In this document: in pieces, positions 46,072 through 58,200 of the stretch
Layout: every line of letters starts with the position of its first letter
Position numbering within the stretch: the stretch's first letter is position 1
DNA from: Camellia lanceoleosa
Lineage: Eukaryota; Streptophyta; Magnoliopsida; Ericales; Theaceae
Assembly (NCBI GenBank): GCA_025200525.1
Contig: CM045761.1
Span: 80,505,551-80,569,550 of the forward strand
Reading direction: 5' to 3'
DNA length: 64,000 nucleotides
The notes under the pieces: model-generated
The model's input: the letters and a program-made list of their open reading frames with translations, nothing else
Databases searched by the model: none
Told to the model about the DNA's origin: nothing
Program-made: the position numbers and the translations under genes

Positions 46072-47245
46072 CCCCTTTGAACTTATAATATTAAATTGGA
46101 TTTTTTTTAATAGATTAATATAAGACTATAAATATTTTTAGGATCGTATTTTCAGCCCTTGTTTTTTTTTGAAGGCCCAAAACAACCGCTATGTGAGGTT
46201 GCCCAAAACCAGGCCTGGCCATTATTCAATTGCCTGGAGCCGAATGAAATAATTGGCCGTATTGAAACATTTTGTGAGTGCGACACTAGTCAAGAAGATG
46301 AAAGAAAGCAATCTCCCGTGTGTTTTCCGTGAGTAAAACCGAACGAGATACTTGCCGCTCGATAAGTTTGTCTCAGATACATATATTAGATATTAGTAGA
46401 TGGCATATAAGTAAATAGAAAAATAAATAATAAATTAATTAATATCATAATATGTATATTGTCTAAATTACAAGAATATCCTTAATGAAATCCAATGTGT
46501 TTGATTCAAATCTTACTTACGCATTTGAATAATATTTTTTTATTTTAAGATTTAAGATAGGAAGATTTGTCACGTAGTAGAAGGAGAAGTCATCCCACTA
46601 TTAGACACTAAATCATGTGCTCACATATATAATAGCATAAATAGATAGATATTAGAGTATCTCTAATGGTGTATTAAATTTAAATAAAAATTTGAGTAAA
46701 AGGTCAATTTGATATTAAGTGTTCTAATAGAGGTTTGTGAAGCTTCATCAGAATACCGATCGACCGGGTGGATGACTAGGCGAATGTTTGACCGATCAAC
46801 CGGCTAGTGTAAATTTTTCACAAATTTTTGCATTGAAGTAGTCATCTAGAGAGACATCCAATGGGAGATTCAGTAGTGAAAATCCAACGGTAATAAATAG
46901 TGATTTGACAAAAGGAATATTGATCCTCAATTTGATGAAAGAAACGTGAAATCCTGTATTTGATACCCATTTGATGAAATCGTTGGAGTAAGAAAAAGAG
47001 TCATTTTTCATCAAATTCAAATTTAATGGCAGGTTTTGAGTTTTCCAAAAATACTTTTCAGAAAATTCAACATTTTCGTTTTTCGTATTTTTTTATTTTT
47101 ACTAAATTTTTCTAATATTTTAAGTAATTTTTTTAATTTTTAGACATACCTAACATAAATATACCTAAAAAGCAAAAAAAATTGTGAAAAAAAACCTTTT
47201 AAAAATTCACTAAATTCCAAAAATATAAAAAAAAAAACTCTACGA
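46072..47245. other. Intergenic region between CACTA element and florendovirus
   Basis: AT-rich with no convincing coding sequence. 47100-47235 is related to the repeat unit of 36260-36760 and to 53090-53280, and directly abuts the viral sequence. Confidence 0.5.
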
Positions 47246-50200
47246 ATGGAATATTGATGGTCTTAGTGAAGATCAAATCCTCCACAAATTAAATCATTTA
47301 TCTATGGTTTCTAATAGTTATCTCTCCAATTATCCCCAATACACTTAATCTGAAATAGTTATTTTAATTACTTCTGACTTTACTGGTATGCTCAAATCTT
47401 GGTGGGAAAAATATTTAACTGAAGAACAACGCGAATCCATAATTTATGCTAATCAAACTGATGATAATGGTTTACCTATCTTTGATGAAAATATTGGATG
47501 TTGCCACCCCGATGGTATTAATGCATTAATCTATACTATTGTTAGACATTTCATTGGTACCCCTACTAATATTTATTCTTGCATACATGATCAACTTAGT
47601 AATTTTACATGTCCTACTTTAAGTGATTTTAGATGGTATAAAAATGTATTCACCTCTAGAGTCATGCTCAGAGAAGACTGTACTAAATCATTTTGGAAAG
47701 AAAAATTTATTATTGGATTACCTAGTTTATTTGTTCACAAAATCAGAGATGTTCTTAGTCAACCTACTGGTGTTATAGAATATGATAATTTAACATATGA
47801 TAATATAATTAATACTATTTAAAAAGAAGGATTAAAAATGTGTATTGATCTTAAACTTAGTCAAAAAGCTACTAAAAATAAACATAAAGCTAAATATGAA
47901 TTAGAAAATTTCTGTGAACAATATGGTTTACCTCCTGTTGCACCCTCTCGTCGGAAATATAAATATTCTAAACCTAAACATAAATCCAAATATTATAATA
48001 AATATAAGAAGAATTATTCACCTTCCAAATCCAATGATAAGTTTTATACTAAACCCAAAAAGAAATATTACAAATCTAAATCACATCCAAAACCTAAATC
48101 TAGTAAAGACATTACTTGTTATGACTGTGGTCAAAAAGGTCATTTTGCCAATAAATGTAAAGAGAAACAAAAATTAAAAGATAGAGTTAATCAACTTCAA
48201 ATTAATGAAGAATCCAAAATTCAATTATTTGAAATCTTTCAATTAAATCAATCTGATAATGATTCCTCTTCTGTTCCTCCCTCTACATCTAATTCCCCTT
48301 CAAATAGTGATAATTCTGATTCTGATAATCACGTTACCTTAGGTTGTAATGATGTTTGTTGTAAACCAGTTAAACAAATTGCTGTTCTTACCAAACATAC
48401 TCAAGAAGAATCTGCTTTAATTGACTTAATTAGTAAATTAGATGATCCTCAATTAAAACAACAATATATTGAAAAATTAAAAACTTTATTACTCCATTCA
48501 GAAAATAAACCTAAGATTAATAAACCTATTATTAGCTTATCCAAGACTTTAGAAAATTTAAAAAATAAAACTAAAGAAATTACACTCCAAGATTTACAAT
48601 CTAAAATCAATCAAATTAAACAGACTATCCGCGACCTCCAAAATAAAGATAACAAATTAGAAAATGAAATCATTAATCTAAAACTTAATCAAAGTTTAAA
48701 TAATTTTCAACCTAATCCAAAATCACCTCATGAATCTGAACACAACTCTGATCTTGATTCTGATCATACTAATCCAGCTAAACTCATATTTGATAATCGA
48801 TCTCAATCTACTAACCTTGAAGATAAACGATTAAATCTATTCAATAAAATCTATATGCAAAAATGGTATTCAAGAATTAAAATCATAGTTGAAGATTTTG
48901 AATTGGAATTAATTGCTTTAATTGATACTGGTGCTGACTTAAATTGTATTCAAGAAGGATTACTTCCTACTAAATATTATGAAAAATGTAAAGAGAAATT
49001 AACCTCTGCCAATGGTAGTAAAATGCATATTAAATACAAGTTACCTAAAGTGCATGTTTGTCAAAACAATGTTTATTTTAAAACCACATTTGTTTTAGTC
49101 AAAAATATGACTGATAGAATTATTTTAGGTACACCATTTATCTCTTTGTTACACCCATTCACTACATCTAGTGAATGAATCACTACTCATGTTTTAGGAC
49201 AACCTGTTACATTTAAGTTCTTATTTCCACCTGAAATGTTAGAATTAAATCAATTAAAAGATTGTTCTATTGCTCATACTATTAATAGATTAACTCGACA
49301 AATTAATTTTCTTAAGGAAGAAATTAATTATAAAAGAATTGATCAACAATTAACTGATCCAGTTCTCATCTCTAAAATCAATGAATTTAAATTAAAACTT
49401 GAATCAACTGTTTGCTCCTCTTTACCTACTGCATTCTGGCATAGGAAAAAGCATGTAATTACTTTACCATATATTAAAGGTTTTAATGAAAACAAATTCC
49501 TACTAAATCTAGACCTATTCAAATGAATCATGAATTATTAGAAATGTGTAAAACCGAAATTAATGAATTACTAAGAAATCAAATCATTAGTCCTAGTAAA
49601 TCACCCTGGTCTTGCTCTGCTTTTTATGTTAATAAAAATGCTGAATTAGAAAGAGGTGTCCCTCGTCTAGTCATTAATTACAAACCACTAAATGCTATTT
49701 TGGAATGGATTCGATATCCTATTCCCAATAAAAAAGATTTAATTAAACGCTTAAGTCAAGCTATTATTTTTAGTAAATTTGATTTAAAAAGTGATTTTTG
49801 GCAAATTCAAATTCATCCTAAAGATAGATACAAAACTGCTTTTAATACACCCTTTGGTCAATATGAATGGAATGTCATGCCATTTGGTTTAAAAATGCTT
49901 CTAGTGAATTTCAAAATATAATGAATGACATATTTAACCCATTTAGTCATTTCTCTATTGTATACATTGATGACATATTAATTTTCTCTAAGTCCATTAG
50001 TGAACATTGGAAACATTTAACTGCATTCTTTTATACAATTAAAAGTCATGGTCTAGTCATATCTGCTCCCAAGATTAAATTGTTTCAAACCAAGGTTAGG
50101 TTTTTAGGATATGATATTCACCAAAAATACTATTCTCCCCATTAGTCGATATATTGAGTTTGCTTCCAAGTTTCCTGATGAAATTCTTGATAAGACTCAA

Positions 50201-50797
50201 TTACAAAGGTTCTTAGGATCCCTCAATTACATTGCTAAATTCTATAAAGACCTTAGGAAAGTCTGCCAACCTCTATTTGATAGGTTAAAGGATAATCCTC
50301 TTCCTTGGTCTCCTACTCATACTGCCATTGTCTAACAGGTCAAACAATATGTTAAGTCTCTTCCTTGTCTTGGTATTCCTACTGAGAACTCATTTAAAAT
50401 TATTCAAACTGATGCTTCTGATATTGGTTATGGTGGCATTCTTCTCCAGAAAGTCACTCCTCAATCACCTGAACAAATTGTTCGCTATCATTCTGGTGTC
50501 TGGAATAAAGCACAATTAAATTATAGTACTATTAAAAAAGAAATTTTATCTACTGTTTTATGTATTCAAAAATTTCAAGATGATATTTTAAATCAAAAAT
50601 TTTTACTTCGTGTTAATTGCAAATCTGCTAAATATGTTTTAGAAAAAGATGTTCAAAATCTTGCTAGTAAACAAATTTTTGCCCGTTGGCAATCTATTTT
50701 AAGCATTTTTGATTTTGATATTACTTATATTCCTGGTTGTCAAAATTCCTTGCCTGATTTTCTTACCCGAGAATTTTTACAGGGGGGTAAGGGATGA
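47246..50797 (+). pseudogene. Florendovirus ORF1 remnant: coat-protease-RT-RNase H
   Basis: Order of readable parts: a coat segment (47250-47822, SWWEKYLTEEQRESI); a 446-codon open stretch (47838-49178) with a Lys-rich region, the CCHC knuckle (about 48115-48160), a Ser/Asp-rich linker, a coiled coil and a protease (LIDTGADLNCIQEG, about 48920); RT (49523-50145) with LVINYKPLN and intact YIDD (about 49963); RNase H (IQTDASDIGYGGILLQ at about 50400) to TGA 50795-50797. Stops at 47820, 49176 and 50333 and frameshifts near 49900 and 50120 inactivate it. Confidence 0.82.
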
Positions 50798-51024
50798 GTG
50801 CAACTCCACATATTCCCTATTTAAAAACCCACATTACCCATTACCAAACCTTGATACACCAAGTTACCTTTCGAATTCAACGCCTTCAATTAGCCCGCAA
50901 AACTACTAAACGTGCTCAGTATATCAATTATCACCAAATTCAAGCTCGTCGCAATTTACTTACTGAATACATTAGTCATTTGAATTACTACCAGAATTAT
51001 TTAGATCTTCTTTCTGGTTGCTAA
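50794..51024 (+). CDS. Florendovirus small ORF, 76 codons
   Basis: Its ATG overlaps the ORF1 stop as ATGA, a usual coupling in compact viral genomes. The product is basic and Tyr/His/Gln-rich (RIQRLQLARKTTKRAQYINY) and probably helical. The frame is intact. I do not recognise a domain; no function is claimed. Confidence 0.55.
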   Translation: MSATPHIPYLKTHITHYQTLIHQVTFRIQRLQLARKTTKRAQYINYHQIQARRNLLTEYISHLNYYQNYLDLLSGC

Positions 51025-51045
51025 TCTTTGCTGCTTGCTTCACAG

Positions 51046-52495
51046 ATGTCTTGCCCAAGGCCTCCTTCCAAAACTTTGGTCCCATCTTCCAGTAAACCTA
51101 ATCAACTCATTGTTCCGCCTCCTTTGGAGTCAATCAATCCGTCTTATTCACTTGAAATGGTTAATCGTTACCAAGTCCTTGGTAACATTTATCGACCTAA
51201 TTACTCATCTACTTTGGCTACAGATCCTTTTGCTTCTAGTCAAACTGTTTCAGTTACTTCATACCCTGCTAACCCAGTCAGGTCATCTCAATCTGATTAT
51301 ACTAAATCACACACCACTAATTTGTTCTATAAAGAACCTAGTCACCCCAAAAGTCAAGTCATTCATGAAATTGCTAAATCTTATTTTGGCTCTGGATGCC
51401 ATTTCATCCTCTCACATCCAGAAAAAACACTCACTTATTACAAAGATATCCTAATTCATCACTAATCCGTTTTAATCAAACCTATTCATGATCGAACCTA
51501 TGCCTACGAGGTTCTGTATCATTCCATTTATATTCACAACATTGTTTCCTTAGCTGATTGGGGTCCACCTTATCAGCTTCGTGATTTACCTAGTCACTCC
51601 ATTCAATATAATTACCATGATTACATTGACGCTTGGTTCAAGATTTTCTTGTACCAAAATGAGTCTTTCAGTCACTCCTGATTCATCTCCTTTGATCAAA
51701 AATTCAAATCTGAGTTACCTACTTGGTTTCTGAGATGGTGGACCCATTATGGCGCCATTTCAGATATTCTTCTTGGTGATCTCATTGAACTAGTCAACTA
51801 CTTTTCCTCTGTTTACCCATTCACTACTCATCAGCAACAATTTCCATCTTTGTTAATTTTTATATCCAAATACAAACCCTCATGGATATTTAAATGGCAT
51901 TATGGAATTGATGGTAACATAATCACCCGTCAACATTCAGTCAAATGGTGGGCCAAATTCAATGTGCCCCGAAATTGTTGAAATAGTTCAAGAAGAATTC
52001 CGCATTGATCAATGTGCTCCAACTCCATCTATGATCAAAACCCAGCAGAACCCAATTGCTTGAATCAGCCAAGGAAGTCAGCTCAGCCTTCCTCCAGTCA
52101 ACCTTGGTAGCCCCTCATCTAGTGGTACCAAGCCCAATTCATCCAAGTCCAAAATTCAGCCCATATCTGATAAAGCAAAGTCCAAAGCTCCTGTAGTACC
52201 AGTTCAGCCCAAGACTCAGTCAAAGCCCAAATCAAAATCCAAATCCAAGGTTCAGTCAAGGCCCAGTTCACCTCCTGTTCAGCCCAAAATCAAATCCAAG
52301 AACAAGTCCAAATTATCTAAAGAAGAAATGCTTCAATTAGTCTGCCAAATTATGGATCAACATGAAGCCTAGTCAACCAGTTCAGAACATTCAGGAGACA
52401 GTTCAGATCCGTCCCAATCTTCTAAAGGTTCAACTACTCAACCCATTTCATATGGACGACCTGAGTTCTAAGATGCTCAGGACCCATATGCCTAA
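51046..52495 (+). pseudogene. Florendovirus 3' ORF (unknown function)
   Basis: The first 140 codons are open (MSCPRPPSKTLVPSS, NRYQVLGNIYRPNY) to a TAA at 51463. Similar coding continues in the same frame with stops (51679, 51979) through YIHNIVSLADWGPPYQL and WFLRWWTHYGAISDILLGD to a Pro/Lys/Ser-rich tail near 52140-52320. The position corresponds to the second ORF of florendoviruses, whose role is unknown. No transactivator signature was seen. Confidence 0.6.
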
Positions 52496-52599
52496 TCAAC
52501 ATAGGATTCCCTATAAATACAAATTAGCTTCAATCAATACTCTTTTGAGAAAAGCTGCTAATTTGTATCTATATTGATTCCTTTATTCACATGATCACC

Positions 52600-52940
52600 G
52601 AAAGTGATGAATAGTAAAAGTTACTATTCACTTTTACTATTCACTCAATTACTTTTGGTCAAAAGCTGCTCAACTGTTCAATCAATCAGCCGAAAGCAAC
52701 CGACAGCTCTGCTTAGTCTTCCATGCTGCCAGCTGCCTTCATCATTCAACCAATTCACATGTTGCATAGTCAACTTTTCTTTTTTATATATTGTATTCAC
52801 TTGTAATCACTCAGCAACTCTTCTTTCTTCAACCCTTCAATCTGTAAGAAAAACAAAAGAGCTCTGAGTGAGAATTATCTCCTTCCGTTTTGTAACCCAA
52901 TTAAGATCCTTGCAGTTGCAACAATTGTAATTGTAAGTTA
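52600..52940 (+). promoter_or_regulatory. Florendovirus intergenic region with putative promoter
   Basis: Contains inverted and direct copies of 'actattcacttttactatt' near 52620-52650, a TATATA box at 52785-52790 and a C/T-rich leader start. It faces downstream, where no second viral copy follows. Confidence 0.45.
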
Positions 52941-53657
52941 TTTTCTGTATTTAAATTACAAAGTTTTATTTAAATGATTTTGGTTAATTAAGTGCATTCC
53001 AATTCTGTCAATCAATTTATGTTTCATTTTGATTTCGTAATCCATATTCTTCATATGCTTATTGCTTCCGTCTTTTTGGTATGTATTTATTAATTTTTAA
53101 AAAATATTTTTTCATAAATTTTTTATTTTTTAGATACATCTAAATAAAGTACATCTAAAAAAGTAAAAAAATATTTAAAATTTTAAAAATATTCACTAAA
53201 AACAAAAAAATACAAAAACTAAAAAACTCAGTTTTCAAAAAACTTAATCTAAAAAACTCAAACCAAATACCTTTGAATAATTTGATTTGATCCTTATAAT
53301 AAAATAAAATTTTAATTTTATCAATTTAAATCCTAATAAAATTGATTTGTTTTTAATTTAAATAATTTGCATATTTTTGTTAAATAAAATTGATTAAAAA
53401 AAATATTTAGTCATTAAACTCAGTACATGTCTATATAAAATATTATTTTTCGTTAAGTTTAATAGTTAAAATACTATTTTTCAGTCACTTTCTTCAACAG
53501 TCACTTTATTCAAGGAAAATATGTAAAATTATTTAAATTAAAAACAAATCAAAATATTAAGATTTAAATTAATAAAATTAAAATTTCATCATTTATTTTT
53601 GTTAAAAAAATCAAATCTTAAGAATTTTTTTTTGTTATTTTTATTTTATAAATTTTA
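52941..53657. other. AT-rich intergenic region
   Basis: No coding signal. 53090-53280 is related to 47100-47235 in the same orientation, so the same repeat family sits on both sides of the florendovirus. Confidence 0.5.
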
Positions 53658-53997
53658 AGGTAAATTACAAACAGACCCCTAAGGTTTACTTAAATTATAA
53701 ATTACCTCATGTGATTTTAAAAATTACATTATACCCCTTAAAGTTTCTAAATTCATAACAAATAAGTTCTTTTATTAATAAATTATCAAGTTAATTAACA
53801 GTTTTTAATAATGTTAAAATTTTATTTCAGTTAATAATTTAGATAATTTTATTATTGTATAGATGAACAGTTAAAAAGTTTACCTTTTTAATTAATTTTA
53901 TTAAATAAAAAATTCTGATAATGAAGTATTTGTAAATTTTTACGGGAAGACAAGTCATATTTTAGGCAAACTTTAAGGGGATATTTATAATTTATCC
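53658..53997. mobile_element. Mutator-like MITE with 9-bp target duplication
   Basis: The ends are AGGTAAATTACAAAC and, inverted, GGATAAATTATAAA. It is flanked by perfect TAAATTTTA copies (53649-53657 and 53998-54006). The 9-bp duplication is typical of Mutator-like elements. 340 bp, no ORF. Confidence 0.8.
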
Positions 53998-54161
53998 TAA
54001 ATTTTATTGGATAAATAGTAGATTAGATTAGGTTAGTCGGAGTAGATTAGAGTTGGAGAGAGATAGAAACAGTATAGAGAGAAAACATAGGTCAGTCATA
54101 TTGGAAGTCTTACGGCGGAGGATCTATTAACAGAGAAAGAGATTAGAGATAGAAAGAGAAT

Positions 54162-54278
54162 ATGGCTCCTACGGCGGTGAAACAAAATGTGGCGCAACTA
54201 GCAGATCAACTACGGCTAGACGGCAACAAATACTTCAACACAGATCAATTCGGTGCTGCCATTAATGCTTATACTGAG
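54162..54278 (+). CDS. First exon of a TPR protein, CHIP-like E3 ligase (partial)
   Basis: The ATG at 54162 opens 39 codons (MAPTAVKQNVAQLADQLRLD, then GNKYFNTDQFGAAINAYTE) ending at a donor gag|gtttat in phase 0. The sequence is the first helix pair of a TPR repeat and closely resembles the N-terminus of plant CHIP, a co-chaperone ubiquitin ligase whose TPR domain binds Hsp70/Hsp90. A purine-rich 5' leader precedes it. The remaining exons are not in the window: the intron runs into the N gap at 55181. Another TPR co-chaperone is possible. Confidence 0.5.
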
Positions 54279-55180
54279 GTTTATATATATATACACACAC
54301 TAGTGCGATAAGTTTTCAATTCTACATTTAGATAGTGATATGGTGTAAAAATTAAAAATGAAAGTAATCATTAGATGGGCTAATAGTAGATTTCATTATT
54401 TATCCCTTGTAGTTAGTAGATACATGAGCCTTGCCTTTGTAGTTGGTAGATACATGAGCCTTGGTTCGGAATGTGGGTTGGTTTTTTGGTTATTGTAACT
54501 TGAGGTTAAAAAGTTTTGTTTGGAATAGAGGTTTTGACTTTTTTGATTTTTGTGAGAGAAAAAATAAAATGATTATAGATTGGATGTGATATTTTGTCTT
54601 TGGCTAAAATAGCAAATTTTATCCTATATGACTATTTTAGCCCAAAATAATATCCAAAAGAAAGTATCTAAATGGTTAAAAAAATATTTTTTTGGGTGAT
54701 TTTTTTGGTTTAGAAAAAGGGTAAACTACCAATAGGTCCTACTTGGGAGACTTATTATCCAATAGGTCCTACTTTGAGACTTATTACCCATTAAGTCCTA
54801 TTTGATATAATTTATTAAGTGATAAAGACAAATTTTATCAGTCTTTTTTTTTATGAATAATTTTATAGTGATAAATTTATCAGTCTCTTTTTTTATGAAT
54901 AATTTTTTAGTGATAAATTTATCACTCTCTTATTTTTATAGTGTTAAATTTATTAGTTAGGACCTGTAGGTAAATAAGTCTAGTGAATAGGACTAATTGG
55001 TAAGTACCCCTTAGAAAAAAGGGTTTTTTTTAGATCCTTGATATTAAAATTTTATAGCATAAAAGATATTCAATATTTTCATAAGATCTAAGGTCTCTCA
55101 ATATTAATCCAAAGAAATTTCAAACCGGAGAAATTGACTTCTCAAAAATTTCTGGTTCAAACCCTTAAACATTCAAATTT
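54279..55180 (+). other. Start of intron 1 of the TPR gene
   Basis: AT-rich and non-coding. It contains the MITE at 54719-55010 and a duplicated 'gtagatacatgagccttg' near 54417 and 54447. It is cut by the gap. Confidence 0.5.
54719..55010. mobile_element. Mutator-like MITE in the TPR gene intron
   Basis: The ends are GGGTAAACTACCAATAGGTC and, inverted, GGGGTACTTACCAATTAGTC. It is flanked by perfect TTAGAAAAA copies (54710-54718 and 55011-55019). 292 bp, no ORF, with internal repeats of 'gtgataaatttatcac'-type sequence. Confidence 0.85.
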
Positions 55181-55280
55181 NNNNNNNNNNNNNNNNNNNN
55201 NNNNNNNNNNNNNNNNNNNNNNNNNNNNNNNNNNNNNNNNNNNNNNNNNNNNNNNNNNNNNNNNNNNNNNNNNNNNNNNN
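55181..55280. other. Scaffold gap (100 N)
   Basis: Exactly 100 N residues, the convention for a gap of unknown length. Any translation across it is meaningless. Confidence 0.98.
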
Positions 55281-58200
55281 TTTTTTGGTTTGTTTGGTCG
55301 GTATATTTTGAGAAATTAAGTGGAAGAGTTTGGGACTTATTTATTTTATAATTTGAGTAGATATGCGCTATATAGTGCCGACGAGAATCTAAGAGTATAT
55401 AGAAAAGCTCGATCGATCGACGCTGGTAGTTATATAAAATGATGGAATTTTTAAGAAAAACCTAAACCAAACAGTTTTTGAGAAATTTTTTTTTTAAACT
55501 CATCTCCCAAATGCAAACCAAACACACCCCAAATTTTCTAAAACAATTTTCAGAATGTATAACCAAAAATCTTCTACAAACTCTTCAATAAAGTTATCTT
55601 TCAAAAATTAATTTTTGAAACCAACTACGTATTGATCATTATTCAACAGCGAAGAACTAAATTAAAGAATGATCAAATCATCTCGAAATTGTTCCACCTT
55701 AGTCATGGAAGATTGTAAATTAATTTAAAACCAAATCAAACGCATCCATCGTCATCACAAACAAGAAATAGAGAGTAGCTAAAACAAAATCAAAGCTTTC
55801 AAATGCTGGAGTCAGGCTCTCAGCAGTATAGCAGCTGTCCCTCATTTGGTTGCATCAGCGAGATCATCGATTGATGCCACCTTTTTTTTTTTTTTCAATT
55901 GTGAGAAGAAATCCCAATTTGTCTGGACACAGAATGCGTTTCAAACTCGTGAAGGCTTTGAAGAAGTATTGACATAACTCTCATTATCAATGCTTTGTAT
56001 TTTGGTTTGAGGTTCGTTAGCACCAAATATGGAATCCTTTCAGCATATAACAAAAAAAAAACTCAACAAAAGTCTATTTAAATTCTTATTTAAAAAATAT
56101 ACGAGTACAAGTTTACAATAACAAAAAAGGACCAAAATATAACTTAGGAGTACCTAAAAGTGAACAAAAATAACGAAGTATCACTTGAAATATACTTTTC
56201 TTGGAATCATGATTGGGGCCTCAAATTATTTACACTTGATTTTTTAAAAAGTTTTACAATATACATTGGGATCTCAGTTTTGGGCCTTTTAATTCAATTT
56301 GGGCTTTGTATATTAAAACAACATAAGTTTGAACCTTAAAAATTCAAGTGGGCCTATTTTTTTATGAATTTATATTTTAAATTGGATCTTTTTATTCATT
56401 TAGTTTAGGCTAGAGTTTTTATTCATTTAGTATTCTTGAACTTGGGAGATTTTATTTGAAGCTTCGTAAATATATTCAGTTCAATTCTAAATTCACAATT
56501 TAAATTTATATTATATCTTAAATGAATTTATCAATAAAGACAACATATATTAAACCCTAAAATAATTTTTTTTTCATGGTACACCCTAATCAGTTATTCA
56601 TATTCAAATCTATGTATCTTCTTCCCCAAGAGATCAAAGTTATTTTTTCTTCTTTTTCTTCTTCTTCTTCTTCCTCCCTCCAAAACTCTAATCCATCCTA
56701 CCAAAACTCACCATCATCATCAACATCATTATTTTGAAATCCTAAACTCTAGAAGAAAGTTTGAACAAGGTGCAATCAAATAATGGATGAGAGTAATAAT
56801 TTCAAAATAATTTTTGAAGCCAACCCATCAAAAATGAGGTAAGTATTCATATAAAGGAGTTTCACAATTTTTGTAGAGTATCATCAATTATTTTCATGGA
56901 TCATTTTTTTGACAAAATTGAAAGGTCCAAAAGATTAGATTAACAATAACATATTATTGAGTTGTTTTATTTTATCATTTAAATAGTATTGATTATTTGA
57001 AAGAACTACTCTTTCCTTTATTAGTTCTTGATGCTTATGTGCTTATAAGTTTGGTAGTTACTTTTTCACCTAGCATTCTCATGGATAATTTATAATGTAA
57101 AAGTTTTTTTTTGTATTAAAAGTTTTATAATGCTTTATGTAAAAGCTAGTTTTTTTTCTCGTATTTAAAATGCTTATATGCTTATAAGTTTGATTTTTTT
57201 TTTCCCTTTGTATTTGAGAATTATTTTCAGATTGAATTTTTTGAAATAATTTGGCTAGTTTTTTTAGTTTGTTCATTATTTATTATTTGAGCTTTCACCT
57301 TTAGGTAATTTGGAGAAAAACAATAGGTGTAATGAGAGTAAAATAAAATTTTAAATAATTAAATAAGGTGTATTTTAGAAATTTAAAGTACTTAATAATT
57401 TTTAAGTATAAATAAAATCTCCCACTACAACAAAAAGTTAGGCTGATAACCACGCTTTTTTATTAATAACGCTTTTTGAAAACACTGGAAAAGGTGAAGT
57501 GAAATTACAGAAGGCACGATTTCTTTTTATAAACACGCTGCTCGACTTCTTGTAAAGGTGTCTGCCTGCCTCCGTCTCCTTTTTCTTTCCGCTATTCTCG
57601 CTTTTCATATCCATTTCTCTCTTTTATCAAGCGCTTTTCTCCGCCCCTAGATCTAGGGTTTCCTTTTGTTCTCATGCTCCTTAAGAGATTCACCAGGTTG
57701 ATTCCGCGCATTTGTTCCGTGATTCTAATCTCTGCAAATCCATCGGTATTCCATTTGAATCACGATTTGGTTAAAATTTATTGACCTGCTTTTTGTTTTT
57801 CTTGATTCTCGCAGAGGAAGATGGACCGTTGAGTTGCACAAATCGTATGGGTTACGTAAACCGATGAGGAAGAAGCGGATCAAGATCATCGTGATCGATC
57901 AGATTTTAGACATGTGATCGAGATCGAGACCAATCGACGGACCGAGGAAACCACCGATTGAGTGAATACTCGTTTCGTAATCGAAGCTGCTACGTTAGCG
58001 AATGATTTTATCTAGGGTTTAGCCTATTAAAGCCCCTTCTTAGGTATGGTCCTCCGCCGCCACTATCCCTCAAGTCCGGGTCCTCTCTTCTCCTCTCCAT
58101 CGATTCGGGTTCCTGCTCATACACAGACTCACTATATTCCTTGCTTCTTCCGATCCGGCCTCTTCACCAAATTGTACTCTTTTTAATCTTTTTCACTTGC

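Larger units (their letters stand above)
47246..52940 (+). mobile_element. Florendovirus-like endogenous pararetrovirus, 5'-truncated
   Basis: Coat, CCHC knuckle, protease, RT and RNase H in one direction, then two further ORFs and an intergenic promoter region. The motif set (CYDCGQKGHFANKC; end SLPDFLTREFLQGG) fits florendoviruses, the common flowering-plant caulimovirid fossils. No movement domain precedes the coat segment, so the 5' part of ORF1 is missing. It is clearly different from the virus at 14610-33885. Confidence 0.8.

Noticed and set aside
46640..47050. Possible MITE beginning 'agagtatctctaatggtg'
   Set aside because: I could not find a matching inverted end or a target duplication.
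50328..50519. Hydrophobic open frame over the florendovirus RNase H
   Set aside because: Out of frame with the clear RNase H coding (TDASDIGYGG) on the same strand.
51035..51454. Leucine-rich 139-codon frame overlapping the florendovirus 3' ORF
   Set aside because: Alternative frame of the Ser/Pro-rich ORF at 51046, which continues in homologous sequence beyond its stop; the overlap looks incidental.
55134..55319. Open frame spanning the N gap
   Set aside because: It exists only because the Ns are translated as unknown residues.
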